This document shows positions 33,038 through 41,353 of a DNA stretch of 64,000 nucleotides, in pieces (position 1 is the first letter of the stretch; every line of letters starts with the position of its first letter). The notes under the pieces are model-generated. The model searched no databases, was not told the origin of the DNA, and saw nothing but the letters and a program-made list of their open reading frames with translations. Source of the stretch: Modicisalibacter sp033446685 (lineage in GTDB: Bacteria > Pseudomonadota > Gammaproteobacteria > Pseudomonadales > Halomonadaceae); the NCBI RefSeq assembly GCF_033446685.1, contig NZ_JAWQLY010000014.1, positions 1-64,000 on the forward strand, read 5' to 3'. The translations under genes were made by a program, and so were the position numbers.

Positions 33038-34030
33038 TCAGCGTGTCGGCGGCGCCATGAATTCGGGGCCCACCGGGTCGCTGACGTGCTCGGCGAGGAG
33101 CCGGTCGATCTCGCTCAGGTCGTCGGCACTGAGCTTCCAGCCGTCGATGGCCGCGAGCGGCTCCATCTGGTCGGGGCGCCGGCCGCCCCACAGCGCGATG
33201 CCGTTGGCATGGCTGTCGATCAGCCAGCGCACGGCGAGTTCCAGCACGTGCTTGCCGTGGCGCTCCCGGGCGAAGCGCTCGAGCGCATCCACCGCGGCCA
33301 GGTACTGCGCGTAGCGCGGCTGCTGGAACTTGGGGTCCTTGTTGCGCAGGTCGTCGCCTTCAAATTGCGTGTCGCGCCGCATCTTGCCGCTGAGCAGGCC
33401 GCGGCACAGCGCGCCGTAGGTCAGCATGGTCAGCCCTTCGCGCTCGGCGTAGGGGACGATGTCGCGTTCGGCGTCGCGCTCGAACAGGTTGAGCGGCGGT
33501 TGCACGCTGTGCAGCGGGGCGACCTCGCCGAAGGCCTGGCACTGCTCGACGGAGAAGTTGCTGACGCCGATGGCGCGGATCTTGCCGTCGCGGTAAAGCC
33601 GCTGCATGGCGCTGGCGGTCTCCTCCATCGGCACTCGAGGGTCGGGCCAATGGATCTGGTAGAGATCGATCGCCTCGGTGCCCAGCCGGCGCAGCGAGTC
33701 CTCGACTTCCCGTTCGATGCGCGGCGCGCTGGCGTTGCGCACCAGGGCGGGGATGCCTTCGCCCCACTCGAGGCCGGCCTTGCTGGCGATCACCAGCTCG
33801 TCGCGCCGGCCGTACTCGGCGAGCGCCTTGCCGACGACCTCCTCGGAGTGGCCGAAACCGTAGGCCGGGGCGGTGTCGATCAGCGTCACACCCCGCTCCA
33901 GCGCGGCATGAATGGTGCGGATCGCCTGGGCATCGTCGCTGCCGCCCCACATTCTGCCGCCGATCGCCCAGGTGCCGAGGCCGATGCGCGAGGCGGACAG
34001 GCCGCTATCGCCGATCTTGAGGGTTTCCAT
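33038..34030 (-). CDS. aldo/keto reductase
   Basis: 330 residues of TIM-barrel AKR fold. The N-terminus METLKIGDSGLSASRIGLGTW, TLIDTAPAYGFGHSEE (catalytic Asp and Tyr), ASKAG (Lys) and DLYQIHWPD (His) give the standard tetrad. It should reduce aldehydes or ketones with NADPH in the cytoplasm; the substrate is unknown. The ATG at 34030 is clear from family alignment. It is a single gene. Confidence 0.9.
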   Translation of the reverse strand: METLKIGDSGLSASRIGLGTWAIGGRMWGGSDDAQAIRTIHAALERGVTLIDTAPAYGFGHSEEVVGKALAEYGRRDELVIASKAGLEWGEGIPALVRNASAPRIEREVEDSLRRLGTEAIDLYQIHWPDPRVPMEETASAMQRLYRDGKIRAIGVSNFSVEQCQAFGEVAPLHSVQPPLNLFERDAERDIVPYAEREGLTMLTYGALCRGLLSGKMRRDTQFEGDDLRNKDPKFQQPRYAQYLAAVDALERFARERHGKHVLELAVRWLIDSHANGIALWGGRRPDQMEPLAAIDGWKLSADDLSEIDRLLAEHVSDPVGPEFMAPPTR

Positions 34031-34115
34031 TGGAACGCTCCCTGTTGCCGTGGATGGTTGGACACCTAGGCTGGTCGGTTCCGGCCGCCTTGGCAAGCCG
34101 CTGGCGCTTGCCGGA

Positions 34116-34553
34116 TCAGCGCAGGCTGGCGGCGACCGGCTCGACGCGAACCTCGACGGGCACTTTGCCAGAGCCCGCCGCGGTGTCGTCGGTGAGTACC
34201 GCAACCGGCTCGGGCGAGGCGTAGAGCAGCCGGCCGTCGGCGCGGATCTCGGCGCGCAGCACGTAATCGCGACCTGCGGTGACGGCATTGGCGTCATAGC
34301 GCAGCACCACGGGGATCGGCCCGCGGCTCAGGCGCGTGTAATTGCCCTCGGCGATCACGCCGCCGCTTGCCGAGCCTTCGCGCAGGGTGACGTTGAGTTC
34401 GGCGTTGCGCGGCAGTTCGAGCGGGGTACCGGCGATGATGCGAGCCTCGAGGCTGGCGAAGCGCGGAGTCAGCGCACAGGCGCCGAGGGCGAGCAGAACG
34501 AGCAGCGCCAAGGCCAGTCGCAGCGGCTGTGGCAGGCCGGGGTGGCGGGTCAT
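34116..34553 (-). CDS. YbaY-family lipoprotein
   Basis: 145 residues with lipobox LALGAC (Cys about residue 26), followed by a beta-sandwich-like domain (ELPRNAELNVTLREGS, YTRLSRGPIPVVLRYD, RDYVLRAEIRADGRLLYAS) typical of YbaY/YscW-type lipoproteins. It probably sits on the outer membrane's inner face. Its role is unknown in most bacteria. It is followed on the same strand, after the upstream yciH, by a 42-nt gap. Confidence 0.75.
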   Translation of the reverse strand: MTRHPGLPQPLRLALALLVLLALGACALTPRFASLEARIIAGTPLELPRNAELNVTLREGSASGGVIAEGNYTRLSRGPIPVVLRYDANAVTAGRDYVLRAEIRADGRLLYASPEPVAVLTDDTAAGSGKVPVEVRVEPVAASLR

Positions 34554-34595
34554 AACGGCTCCTGATGCAGTGGGTGAATGAAGAAACTCAGCCGC

Positions 34596-34970
34596 TCAGC
34601 CTCCGGCCAGCTTGACCGTATAGCCCCGGGACTCGAGCTCGGCCTTGAGCACCTGGCGATGATCGCCCTGGATCTCGATGACGCCCTCCTTGACGGCGCC
34701 GCCGGTACCGCAGCGCTTCTTGAGCGTCTTGGCCAGCGCCTTGAGCTCGTCGTGGACGAGCGGCACGCCGTGCACCGTGGTCACGCCCTTGCCCTTGCGG
34801 CCGCTGGTCTCGCGACGAATGCGCACCACCCCGTCGAGCGCGGCGATGCGTTCGGCCTCGGCGTGATCGGCGCACTGACAGTCGGCGAGCGGGTGGCGGC
34901 ATGCGGGGCAGGTCTCGCCATGTTCGGTCGAATAGACGAGCCCGCGCAGCTGATCCTGAAGGGATGCCAT
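34596..34970 (-). CDS. yciH: YciH/SUI1 family translation factor
   Basis: 124 residues. An N-terminal part contains two CxxC-like pairs (CPACRHPLADCQC), followed by a SUI1/eIF1 fold (VRIRRETSGRKGKGVTTVHG, LKKRCGTGGAVKEGVIEIQGDH). Bacterial YciH contributes to start-site fidelity, especially under stress. AGGAGCCGCTTG precedes the ATG at 34970. The extended zinc-finger-like N-terminus is seen in pseudomonad-type members. Confidence 0.88.
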   Translation of the reverse strand: MASLQDQLRGLVYSTEHGETCPACRHPLADCQCADHAEAERIAALDGVVRIRRETSGRKGKGVTTVHGVPLVHDELKALAKTLKKRCGTGGAVKEGVIEIQGDHRQVLKAELESRGYTVKLAGG

Positions 34971-35074
34971 CAAGCGGCTCCTGTCGAATGGCACATGGAG
35001 TCCCGATGATAGCGCAGCACGACGCCGGCGACGATGGCCGGCACGGAGAGCGCAGTGACCGCCGCCGGGCGGCG

Positions 35075-35770
35075 TCAGCGGGCGGCGGCGACCGGCATGT
35101 AGTGGCTGACGGTTTCGGCGAGGCGGGCGAGGATGCCGGGCAGTTGGCCCATGTCGGTCATCGAGATCGCCCCGTCGGGGGTCTGCTCCTCGGCGGGGAA
35201 GCGATTGATGTGCACCACGCGCATGCCGGCGGCGAGCCCGGCGGCGACGCCCACCGCGGCGTCATCGATCACCACGCACTGCTCGGGCGTGAAGCCCATG
35301 CTGCGGGCGGCGTGCAGGAATAGCCCGGGGTCGGGCTTCCAGCATTGCAGCGTGTAGCCGCTATACAGGCGTTCGTCGAAGTAGCGGCGCAGGCCGGTGC
35401 TGTCGAGGGCGTTGCGGATCTTGTGCTCGGGACCGTTCGAGGCCACGCAGCGGGGAAGTTCGGACAGGGCATCGAGGGTTTCGCGAACGCGCGGGATGGG
35501 CTGAAGCTCGCGGGCCATGCGCAGGGCCATGGTCTTGCGCATCTCGGCCTCGGCGGCGCTGCGCACCGTAGCGTCGAGCGCACCGTGGCGGCGTTCCAGC
35601 TCGGCGACGATAGTCATGAAGCGTACACCGCGAAACTCTTCCATGTATTGTCGTGCGGCGAAGGGCAGGCCGACGCGATTCAGCGTATCGGCCATCACTT
35701 CCGCCAGTAGCGGTTCGCTGTCCACCAGGGTGCCATCGCAGTCGAAAAGCAGACAGAAGGGTTGGGACAT
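35075..35770 (-). CDS. HAD-superfamily phosphatase (YieH/beta-phosphoglucomutase-like)
   Basis: 231 residues. Motif I is FDCDGTLVDSE (nucleophile and acid Asp), motif II is in CVASNGP, motif III is Lys in CWKPDPGLF and motif IV is VVIDDAAVGVAAG, all intact. A helical cap (residues about 20-90) makes it subclass IA. It probably dephosphorylates a sugar phosphate; 6-phosphogluconate phosphatase YieH has a similar start, but the substrate is unproven. Confidence 0.86.
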   Translation of the reverse strand: MSQPFCLLFDCDGTLVDSEPLLAEVMADTLNRVGLPFAARQYMEEFRGVRFMTIVAELERRHGALDATVRSAAEAEMRKTMALRMARELQPIPRVRETLDALSELPRCVASNGPEHKIRNALDSTGLRRYFDERLYSGYTLQCWKPDPGLFLHAARSMGFTPEQCVVIDDAAVGVAAGLAAGMRVVHINRFPAEEQTPDGAISMTDMGQLPGILARLAETVSHYMPVAAAR

Positions 35771-35912
35771 TGGTCGTGTCTCTTGCGGCTAGCCTCGATA
35801 GAGCGGGCTCATACTCTTCGTTATCGGCAAGGCCGGCACGCGGTTGAGGGTGAATTGCCTTTATTTAACGAACACTGTTTTTTATCACTCTAGCGTAACC
35901 TGGCGGATTTGT

Positions 35913-35937
35913 CGCCCGGATCGCGAGGATCCGGGCG
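35913..35937 (-). terminator. hairpin downstream of the TRAP operon
   Basis: CGCCCGGATC pairs with GATCCGGGCG through a 5-nt loop, 13 nt past the dctM stop codon. On the minus strand the following sequence (ACAAATCC) has no T-tract, so termination may be partly Rho-dependent. Confidence 0.5.
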
Positions 35938-35950
35938 CACGATTGCAAAC

Positions 35951-37258
35951 CTAGACGAAGTCCGGCGTCAGCCAGCGCGGGATGGCCAGCACCAGTTGCG
36001 GGAAGAAGATCAACAGCACGATGACGGCCAGCATGACCGCCAGGTAGAGCAGCGTCGTGCCCAGCGCCTTGAGCAGCGGAATGCCGCCGATTTTCGCCGA
36101 GATCATCAGGCACAGTCCATAGGGCGGCGTGATCAGCCCAAGCCCCAGGGCCATCACACCGATCACCCCGAACTGCACCGGGTGCACGCCGGCCTGCATC
36201 GCCAGCGGCTGGAAGATCGGCGCCAGGATCGCCATCGCCGGCAGCGAGTCCATGAAGGTGCCGATGATCAGCATCACCACCGCCATGGTGATCAGCAAGG
36301 TGGTCGGGTCGCTGATGGTGACGCCGGTCATCAGCTTGGGCGGAATCTGGTAGAAGCTGATCAGGTAACCGAAGATCGCCGCGCCGACCAGACTGAACAG
36401 CGACAGCGAGCACAGCCGCACGGTGCTGGTCGAGGCCTCGAGCACGTGCTGGAGGGTCAGCTCGCGGTAGACGAAGAACCCCAGCGCCATGGCGTAGAGC
36501 ACGGCGATCACCGCAGCCTCGGTGGGCGTGACCAGGCCCAGGGTGATGCCGCCGATGATGACGATGGGAATCCCCGCCGCCAGCAGGCCATCCTTGCCCG
36601 AGCTCATCAGCTCGGTGAATTTCGCGCGCCGGCGTACCGGCACGTCGTAGCGGCGCACGTAGAGCAGGTTGAGCAACAGCTGGGCGATGCCGATCATCAC
36701 CCCGGGCAGTATGCCGCCGAGGAACAGCCCGGCGATTGAGGTGTTGGTCAGCGCGCCCCACACGATCATGTTGATCGACGGCGGAATGATGATGCCCATC
36801 ACCGACGAGGCGGCGGTGACGGCCACCGCGAAATGCGTCGGATAGCCCTCGCGCTTCATCGCCGGGATCAGCACCGTGCCGACCCCGGCGCTGTCGGCGG
36901 TGGACGATCCCGAGACGCCGGCGAACAGCATGCTGACCAGTACGTTGACATGCGCCAGGGCGCCCTTGAAGTGACCGACCAGGCGCATGCACAGGGTGAT
37001 CAGCCGGTCGGTGATATGCGCCGAATTCATCAGGTTGCCGGCGAGCAGGAACAGCGGCACGGCGAGCAGCACGAAGGAATCCATGCCGTTGTACATGCGC
37101 TGGAACATCACCCACATGGTCAGCCGCGGATCGAGCAGGATCACGCTGAAGGCAGTCAGTACCAGCGACATGGCGATGGGCATGCCGGCGACGATCAGCA
37201 CGCCGAGCAGGGCAAACAGTAGCCAGGGCAGTATGAAGGTCCATTCCATCGGCATCAT
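35951..37258 (-). CDS. dctM: TRAP transporter large membrane subunit (DctM)
   Basis: 435 residues and about twelve helices with DctM signatures (PLFLLAGNLMNSAHI, GVSGSSTADSAGVGTVLIPAM, IIPPSINMIVWG). It forms the Na+-coupled transport channel with DctQ, receiving substrate from DctP. It starts with ATG at 37258, overlapping dctQ's stop by 4 nt (ATGA). It is the last gene of the dctP-Q-M unit. Confidence 0.93.
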   Translation of the reverse strand: MMPMEWTFILPWLLFALLGVLIVAGMPIAMSLVLTAFSVILLDPRLTMWVMFQRMYNGMDSFVLLAVPLFLLAGNLMNSAHITDRLITLCMRLVGHFKGALAHVNVLVSMLFAGVSGSSTADSAGVGTVLIPAMKREGYPTHFAVAVTAASSVMGIIIPPSINMIVWGALTNTSIAGLFLGGILPGVMIGIAQLLLNLLYVRRYDVPVRRRAKFTELMSSGKDGLLAAGIPIVIIGGITLGLVTPTEAAVIAVLYAMALGFFVYRELTLQHVLEASTSTVRLCSLSLFSLVGAAIFGYLISFYQIPPKLMTGVTISDPTTLLITMAVVMLIIGTFMDSLPAMAILAPIFQPLAMQAGVHPVQFGVIGVMALGLGLITPPYGLCLMISAKIGGIPLLKALGTTLLYLAVMLAVIVLLIFFPQLVLAIPRWLTPDFV

Positions 37259-37845
37259 GAGCGCGGCCCTCGCGGTTGTTCGCTGACGGCGAGCGCAGCG
37301 TCGTCGGCGCTGGCCAGCTCGTCGAGTTCGTTGGGGGTGTTGAGGGCGGCTTCCATCGCGTTCATGCCATGCAGCGCGGCGTGCAGCAGTCGCTCGAGGC
37401 TAAACAGCAGGATGAAAACACCGCTGACGGTGAACGCCGAATAGACGTAGATCATCGGCAATCCGGAGGCGGTAGCGCTCCGGCGCAGGCCGGAGATGGC
37501 GAAGTCCTTGCCGTAGTAGATGAAGATCACGGCCACGGCGAGGCAGGAGAGATCGCGAATCAGACGGGTCGCCAGGTCGGCCCGCGTACCGCGCGGAAAC
37601 GCCTCGAGCACGAAATGATCGGCATGATAGACGCCGATCGCCGTGCCCAGCATGATCATCCACTGAAAGGCGAAGCGGCTGAACTCCTCGGTCCAGTAGA
37701 GCCGCGGCAAGAGTGGCAGGTTACGGCTGACGATCTGATAGATGATCAACAGGATGAAGCCCAGCAGCAACGCCAGCAGGATCGCATTGAGCAGGCGTTC
37801 CAGTCCCCGGTTGAGCCGTGACAGGCCATGCAGCAGTGCGGCCAT
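37255..37845 (-). CDS. dctQ: TRAP transporter small membrane subunit (DctQ)
   Basis: 196 residues and four helices with the DctQ-type segment YWTEEFSRFAFQWMIMLGTAIGV, in which the WxEExxR motif is conserved (WTEEFSRF). The ATG at 37845 is chosen because GAGGACA lies 8 nt upstream. A C-terminal acidic tail of about 35 residues extends beyond the last helix. It pairs with DctM. Confidence 0.92.
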   Translation of the reverse strand: MAALLHGLSRLNRGLERLLNAILLALLLGFILLIIYQIVSRNLPLLPRLYWTEEFSRFAFQWMIMLGTAIGVYHADHFVLEAFPRGTRADLATRLIRDLSCLAVAVIFIYYGKDFAISGLRRSATASGLPMIYVYSAFTVSGVFILLFSLERLLHAALHGMNAMEAALNTPNELDELASADDAALAVSEQPRGPRS

Positions 37846-37922
37846 GGCGTTGTCCTCATGGTTGATGATGGAAGGGGTGGCAAGAATAGGCCGGGCACCG
37901 CTCACGGTGCCCGGCGGCGGGC

Positions 37923-38942
37923 TCACTGGCCCGCGTTGAGGATCTTCTGATGCAGCTCGCTCAGGCCCATCTCGTCGATGACCTCCTGCAGCGGCTCGGC
38001 AACGATCTCCATCATGCGCTCACGGTCCATCGGATACAGCGTCGCGCCTTCCTGCTTGAGGGTCTCGAGCGCTTCGGCATCCTGCTTGAGCTGGACGTCG
38101 CGCGCATAGCTGGCGGCTTGCTGGGCGGCTTCCATCACCGCCTGCTGCTGGCTCTCGTCGAGCCCCTCCCAACTCATCTGCGACATGGTCAGCAGGCGCA
38201 CGGTGATGTCGTGCTCCGACAGGCCGATATGCGGCGCGACCTCGTGAAAGCGCATGCGCTCGATCCACTCGGCCTCGTTGAGCAGGCCGTCGATCACGCC
38301 CAGTTGCAGGCCGGTGTAGATCTCCTTCCAGGCCATCACCGTGGGTTCGGTGCCCAGCGCCTTCCAGGCGGTGATCAGCGGTTTGGTGGGATTGGTGCGC
38401 AGCTTCATGCCCTCGAGGTCGTCGAGGCTCTCGAGCGGACGCGTGCTGACGATCTGGCGCTTGCCGCCGCCGAAGAAGGCCAGCACCTTGACGCCGGTCT
38501 CGTCCTCGATCTTGTCGGCGATCTCACGGCCCACTTCGCCGTCGAGCACCGCGCGCCAGTGCTCGACGTCGCGGTACATGAACGGAATCGAGAACACGTT
38601 GGCGGTGTGCGAGAAATCGGTGATCAGGCCGGGATTGATGATCGACAGGTCCAGCGCGCCGGCCATCTGCTGCTCGAACATCTCGGTCTCGTGGCCGAGC
38701 ACCGAATTGCCCAGGATGGTCACGCCGATGTCGCCGTCGCTCTTCTCGGCGACGAGTTCCTTGAACTTCTCGGCGCCCAGTTGGTAGGCGGTGTCCTCGG
38801 CGCCGCCATGGCCGAAGCGCAGTTCCACGGCCTGGGCCGCACTGGCGAGCCCCAGCGAGAGGGCCAGTGTCGCCCCGGCGAGAAGCCCGCGGCCGAGTCC
38901 ACTGCTCCTGAGCGGTTTTGGATCGATCCATTTATGAGTCAT
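37923..38942 (-). CDS. dctP: TRAP transporter substrate-binding protein (DctP)
   Basis: 339 residues with a long signal peptide (RGLLAGATLALSLGLASAAQA). The mature protein begins VELRFGHGGAEDTAYQLGA, and the substrate-arginine region MKLRTNPTKPLITAWKALG is typical of DctP (usual Arg in the L-R-x-x motif). The family binds organic acids, including sugar acids. Adjacent kgu genes suggest 2-ketogluconate, which is inference. GAGGTGACTC precedes the ATG. Codons 5-8 contain a LacI-operator-like palindrome. Confidence 0.9.
   Translation of the reverse strand: MTHKWIDPKPLRSSGLGRGLLAGATLALSLGLASAAQAVELRFGHGGAEDTAYQLGAEKFKELVAEKSDGDIGVTILGNSVLGHETEMFEQQMAGALDLSIINPGLITDFSHTANVFSIPFMYRDVEHWRAVLDGEVGREIADKIEDETGVKVLAFFGGGKRQIVSTRPLESLDDLEGMKLRTNPTKPLITAWKALGTEPTVMAWKEIYTGLQLGVIDGLLNEAEWIERMRFHEVAPHIGLSEHDITVRLLTMSQMSWEGLDESQQQAVMEAAQQAASYARDVQLKQDAEALETLKQEGATLYPMDRERMMEIVAEPLQEVIDEMGLSELHQKILNAGQ
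38919..38930. promoter_or_regulatory. LacI-type operator-like palindrome at the 5' end of dctP
   Basis: TGGATCGATCCA is a perfect 12-bp palindrome with the central CG typical of LacI-family operators. It lies inside the first codons of dctP. The same half-site (TGGAT/ATCCA) recurs at 40107-40122, upstream of the adjacent LacI-family gene, which supports a common regulator. Confidence 0.55.
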
Positions 38943-38978
38943 GAGTCACCTCGTTGTTATCGCCTGCCAGCGGACAGG

Positions 38979-40082
38979 TCAGGGGTTGGTGAGTGGTCTG
39001 GCGTGACGTGCGTCGGGCTGCGGCGGTGTGGCCGGATCCTGACTGCGATCGGCCGCGTTGCTCGAGTCGCGCACCTGGAGTCGGGGCGAAAGTATCACTT
39101 GCTCCCGCGCCCCGTCGGGGTCGGCGATGCGGCGAAGGGCGAGACGCGCGGCCTCTTCGCCGATGGCGTAGGGGTGGGTGGCCACGCTGGTCAGCGGCGG
39201 GTCGCTGAGCGCGGCTTCCTCGACGTCGTCGGTGCCCACCACCGCGCAGTCGATGCCGGGCGTCAGGCCCAGCCGTTTGAGGCCGAGCATGGCGCCGAAG
39301 GCCATCAGGTCGTTGTGGCAGATCACCGCGGTGGGCGGCGTCGGTTCGCGCATCAGCGACTGGATCGCCTCGAAGCCGGCACGCCGGGTCAGCGCGGTGC
39401 GCAGATGCCGGGGGGCCAGGCCATGGCCGGCGATGGCCGCGAAGTAACCGCGCCAGCGCGCCAGGGTCGCCGAGTGCTCGGCCTCGCCGCCGATGAAGGC
39501 GATCTGGCGGTGACCCTGCGCGACCAGATGGTCGACGGCCAGGCGCACGCCCTGTTCGAAGTCGGTGCCGGCGTAGTCGAAGGGCGGCTCGCCGATATGC
39601 CGCAGGACCTGCACGCAGGGCATGTTCCAGCCGCCGAGGGTCTCGATCAGGGCGGGGTCGGTGCCTTCGGCCGGGCACAGCAGGATGCCGTCGACGCGAT
39701 GCTCGCGCATGCGTTCGAGAAAGCGCAGCTGGCGCTGCGGCGAGTCCTCGCTGTTGGCCAGGAAGGATACGTAGTTCTCGCGGTGCAGCGCGGCGTCGAT
39801 ACCCGCGACCATGGCGCCGAAGAACGGGTTGGCGATGTCGTAGACCACCACGCCCAGGGTATGCGTGCGGCTGCTGCGCAGTGCCGCCGCGCCGCGGTTG
39901 TAGACGTAGCCCAGCGCCTTGATCGAGGCCCTTACGCTCTCCCGGGTGCGCTCGGCGACCAGCGGGCTTTCACGCAACACCAGCGACACCGTCGAGCGCG
40001 ACACCCCGGCATGCGCGGCGATGTCCTGCAGGGTCACGCTGCCTTCGCGGGGTGTAGGGGTGTGTCGCGGCGCTCTCGGCAT
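38979..40082 (-). CDS. LacI-family regulator of the TRAP operon
   Basis: 367 residues. The helix-turn-helix and hinge read TLQDIAAHAGVSRSTVSLVL and YVYNRGAAALRSSRT, and the rest is a periplasmic-binding-like effector domain. Of the possible starts, the ATG at 40082 with AGGAAG upstream is preferred to a TTG at 40121. It precedes dctP by 36 nt on the same strand, so it probably represses this transporter and itself. The effector is presumably the imported sugar acid. Confidence 0.88.
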   Translation of the reverse strand: MPRAPRHTPTPREGSVTLQDIAAHAGVSRSTVSLVLRESPLVAERTRESVRASIKALGYVYNRGAAALRSSRTHTLGVVVYDIANPFFGAMVAGIDAALHRENYVSFLANSEDSPQRQLRFLERMREHRVDGILLCPAEGTDPALIETLGGWNMPCVQVLRHIGEPPFDYAGTDFEQGVRLAVDHLVAQGHRQIAFIGGEAEHSATLARWRGYFAAIAGHGLAPRHLRTALTRRAGFEAIQSLMREPTPPTAVICHNDLMAFGAMLGLKRLGLTPGIDCAVVGTDDVEEAALSDPPLTSVATHPYAIGEEAARLALRRIADPDGAREQVILSPRLQVRDSSNAADRSQDPATPPQPDARHARPLTNP

Positions 40083-40106
40083 TGCGATCTTCCTGGACGA
40101 TTGATT

Positions 40107-40122
40107 TTTGGATTGATCCAAA
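40107..40122. promoter_or_regulatory. LacI-type operator upstream of the LacI gene
   Basis: TTTGGATTGATCCAAA has 7-bp perfect half-sites around a central TG. It lies 24 nt upstream of the LacI gene's ATG. Sharing TGGAT-N2-ATCCA with the site at 38919-38930, it is the likely autoregulatory operator. Confidence 0.6.
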
Positions 40123-40159
40123 TCGTAGGAGAGCGTCGTCCGGATACCAATTACTCTTT

Positions 40160-40205
40160 AGTGGTAAGCGACGGTGATAAGTAGTGGTAAGCGACGATGA
40201 TAAGC
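40160..40205. repeat. 23-bp tandem direct repeat in the LacI/TRAP promoter region
   Basis: Two adjacent 23-bp copies (40160-40182 and 40183-40205) share 21 of 23 positions; both begin AGTGGTAAGCGACG and end TGATAAG plus one base. They sit 38 bp upstream of the operator at 40107-40122. They could be tandem activator sites or a recent slippage duplication. Confidence 0.8.
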
Positions 40206-40263
40206 GAGCACTAACGGGTTGTGGCGCGGCGTGCGAAAGGGCCTTGCAGGAGCGCCGCGGCAG

Positions 40264-40287
40264 AGCGCCGCCTCGGCGGGCGGCGCT
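40264..40287. terminator. hairpin downstream of kguD
   Basis: AGCGCCGCC (40264-40272) pairs with GGCGGCGCT (40279-40287) over a 6-nt loop, 14 nt after the kguD stop. On the minus strand no T-tract follows; on the plus strand TAATTT follows. It is the plausible end of the kgu operon. Confidence 0.45.
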
Positions 40288-40301
40288 TAATTTGGCCCGG
40301 G

Positions 40302-41288
40302 CTAGCCCTGGCGCCGCTCCCAGGCGGCTTCGTTGACCAGGCTGATCGGCCGCTCGCCGTTGAGCGCGAGCATGATGTTGTCGACCGCACGGCCCGCCAT
40401 TGCGGTGCGTGTCTCGTGGGTCGCCGAACCGATGTGCGGTAGCGCGACGACGTTGGCCATGTGCGGCAGCGGCGAATCGGCGGGCAGCGGTTCCTGTTCG
40501 AAGACGTCGAGCCCCGCGGCGCGGATCTCGCCGGCTTCCAGCGCCGCGATCAGCGCCGCCTCGTCGACGACCTTGCCGCGGGCGATGTTGATGAAGATCG
40601 CGCTCGATTGCATGCGCGCGAACTGCGCGGCGCCGAACAGGTGGGTCGTCTCGGCGGTCAACGGCACGGTGACGCAGACGAAGTCGGCTTTCTCGAGTAA
40701 CTCGTCGAACTCGCAGCGCCGGGCGCCGAGTTCGGCTTCCAGCGCGGGCTTGGGCGAGGCGTGGGCGTAGAGCACCTGCATGCCGAAGCCCAGCGCCCCG
40801 CGTCGCGCCACGGCAGCGCCGATACGGCCAAGGCCGACCATGCCCAGCGTCTTGCCGTGCACGTCGGTGCCATAGAGCGGCGCACCGATGCTTTCCTGCC
40901 AGTCGCCGCGCCTGACGAAGTCGGCCAGCTCGACGACCCGCCGCGCGGTGGCCATGATCAGCGAGAAGCCGGTATCGGCGGTGGTCTCGGTGAGCACATC
41001 GGGGGTATTGCACAGCAGGATGTCGCGACGGGTCAGCTCGTCGACCGGGTAGTTGTCGTAGCCCACCGAGATGCTGGCGATCGCCTCGAGATGCGGGGCG
41101 GAATCGAGCAGCTCGGGGGTGATCTTGAGACTGGCGCCGACCAGCCCGTGGGCGTCGCCGAGGGCCTCGCGAAACGCCGGGTCGTCCGCCGACTCGAGAT
41201 CGGGGAAATAGTCGACCTGGAACTGCTCGCTGAGCTGCTCCAGGTGCCGGTCGGTGAGCCGCCGGAAGGCGACGATGCGCTTTTTCAT
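40302..41288 (-). CDS. kguD: 2-hydroxyacid dehydrogenase, KguD/GhrB (2-ketogluconate reductase) type
   Basis: 328 residues, matching KguD and GhrB in length. The NAD(P)-binding motif is LGMVGLGRIGAAVARR, the catalytic Arg is in INIARGKVVDE, Glu in DVFEQEPL, and the His in LPHIGSATHETR. In the kgu pathway KguD reduces 2-keto-6-phosphogluconate to 6-phosphogluconate. The start has GGAGACATC-ATG. It is the last gene of the kguE-K-D unit. A general glyoxylate/hydroxypyruvate reductase is the alternative. Confidence 0.82.
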   Translation of the reverse strand: MKKRIVAFRRLTDRHLEQLSEQFQVDYFPDLESADDPAFREALGDAHGLVGASLKITPELLDSAPHLEAIASISVGYDNYPVDELTRRDILLCNTPDVLTETTADTGFSLIMATARRVVELADFVRRGDWQESIGAPLYGTDVHGKTLGMVGLGRIGAAVARRGALGFGMQVLYAHASPKPALEAELGARRCEFDELLEKADFVCVTVPLTAETTHLFGAAQFARMQSSAIFINIARGKVVDEAALIAALEAGEIRAAGLDVFEQEPLPADSPLPHMANVVALPHIGSATHETRTAMAGRAVDNIMLALNGERPISLVNEAAWERRQG

Positions 41289-41353
41289 GATGTCTCCGCT
41301 CGTTGGTTGCCGCTTGTCGTTATCGCTTGGCGTTATTGATTTGTCACCGCCGC

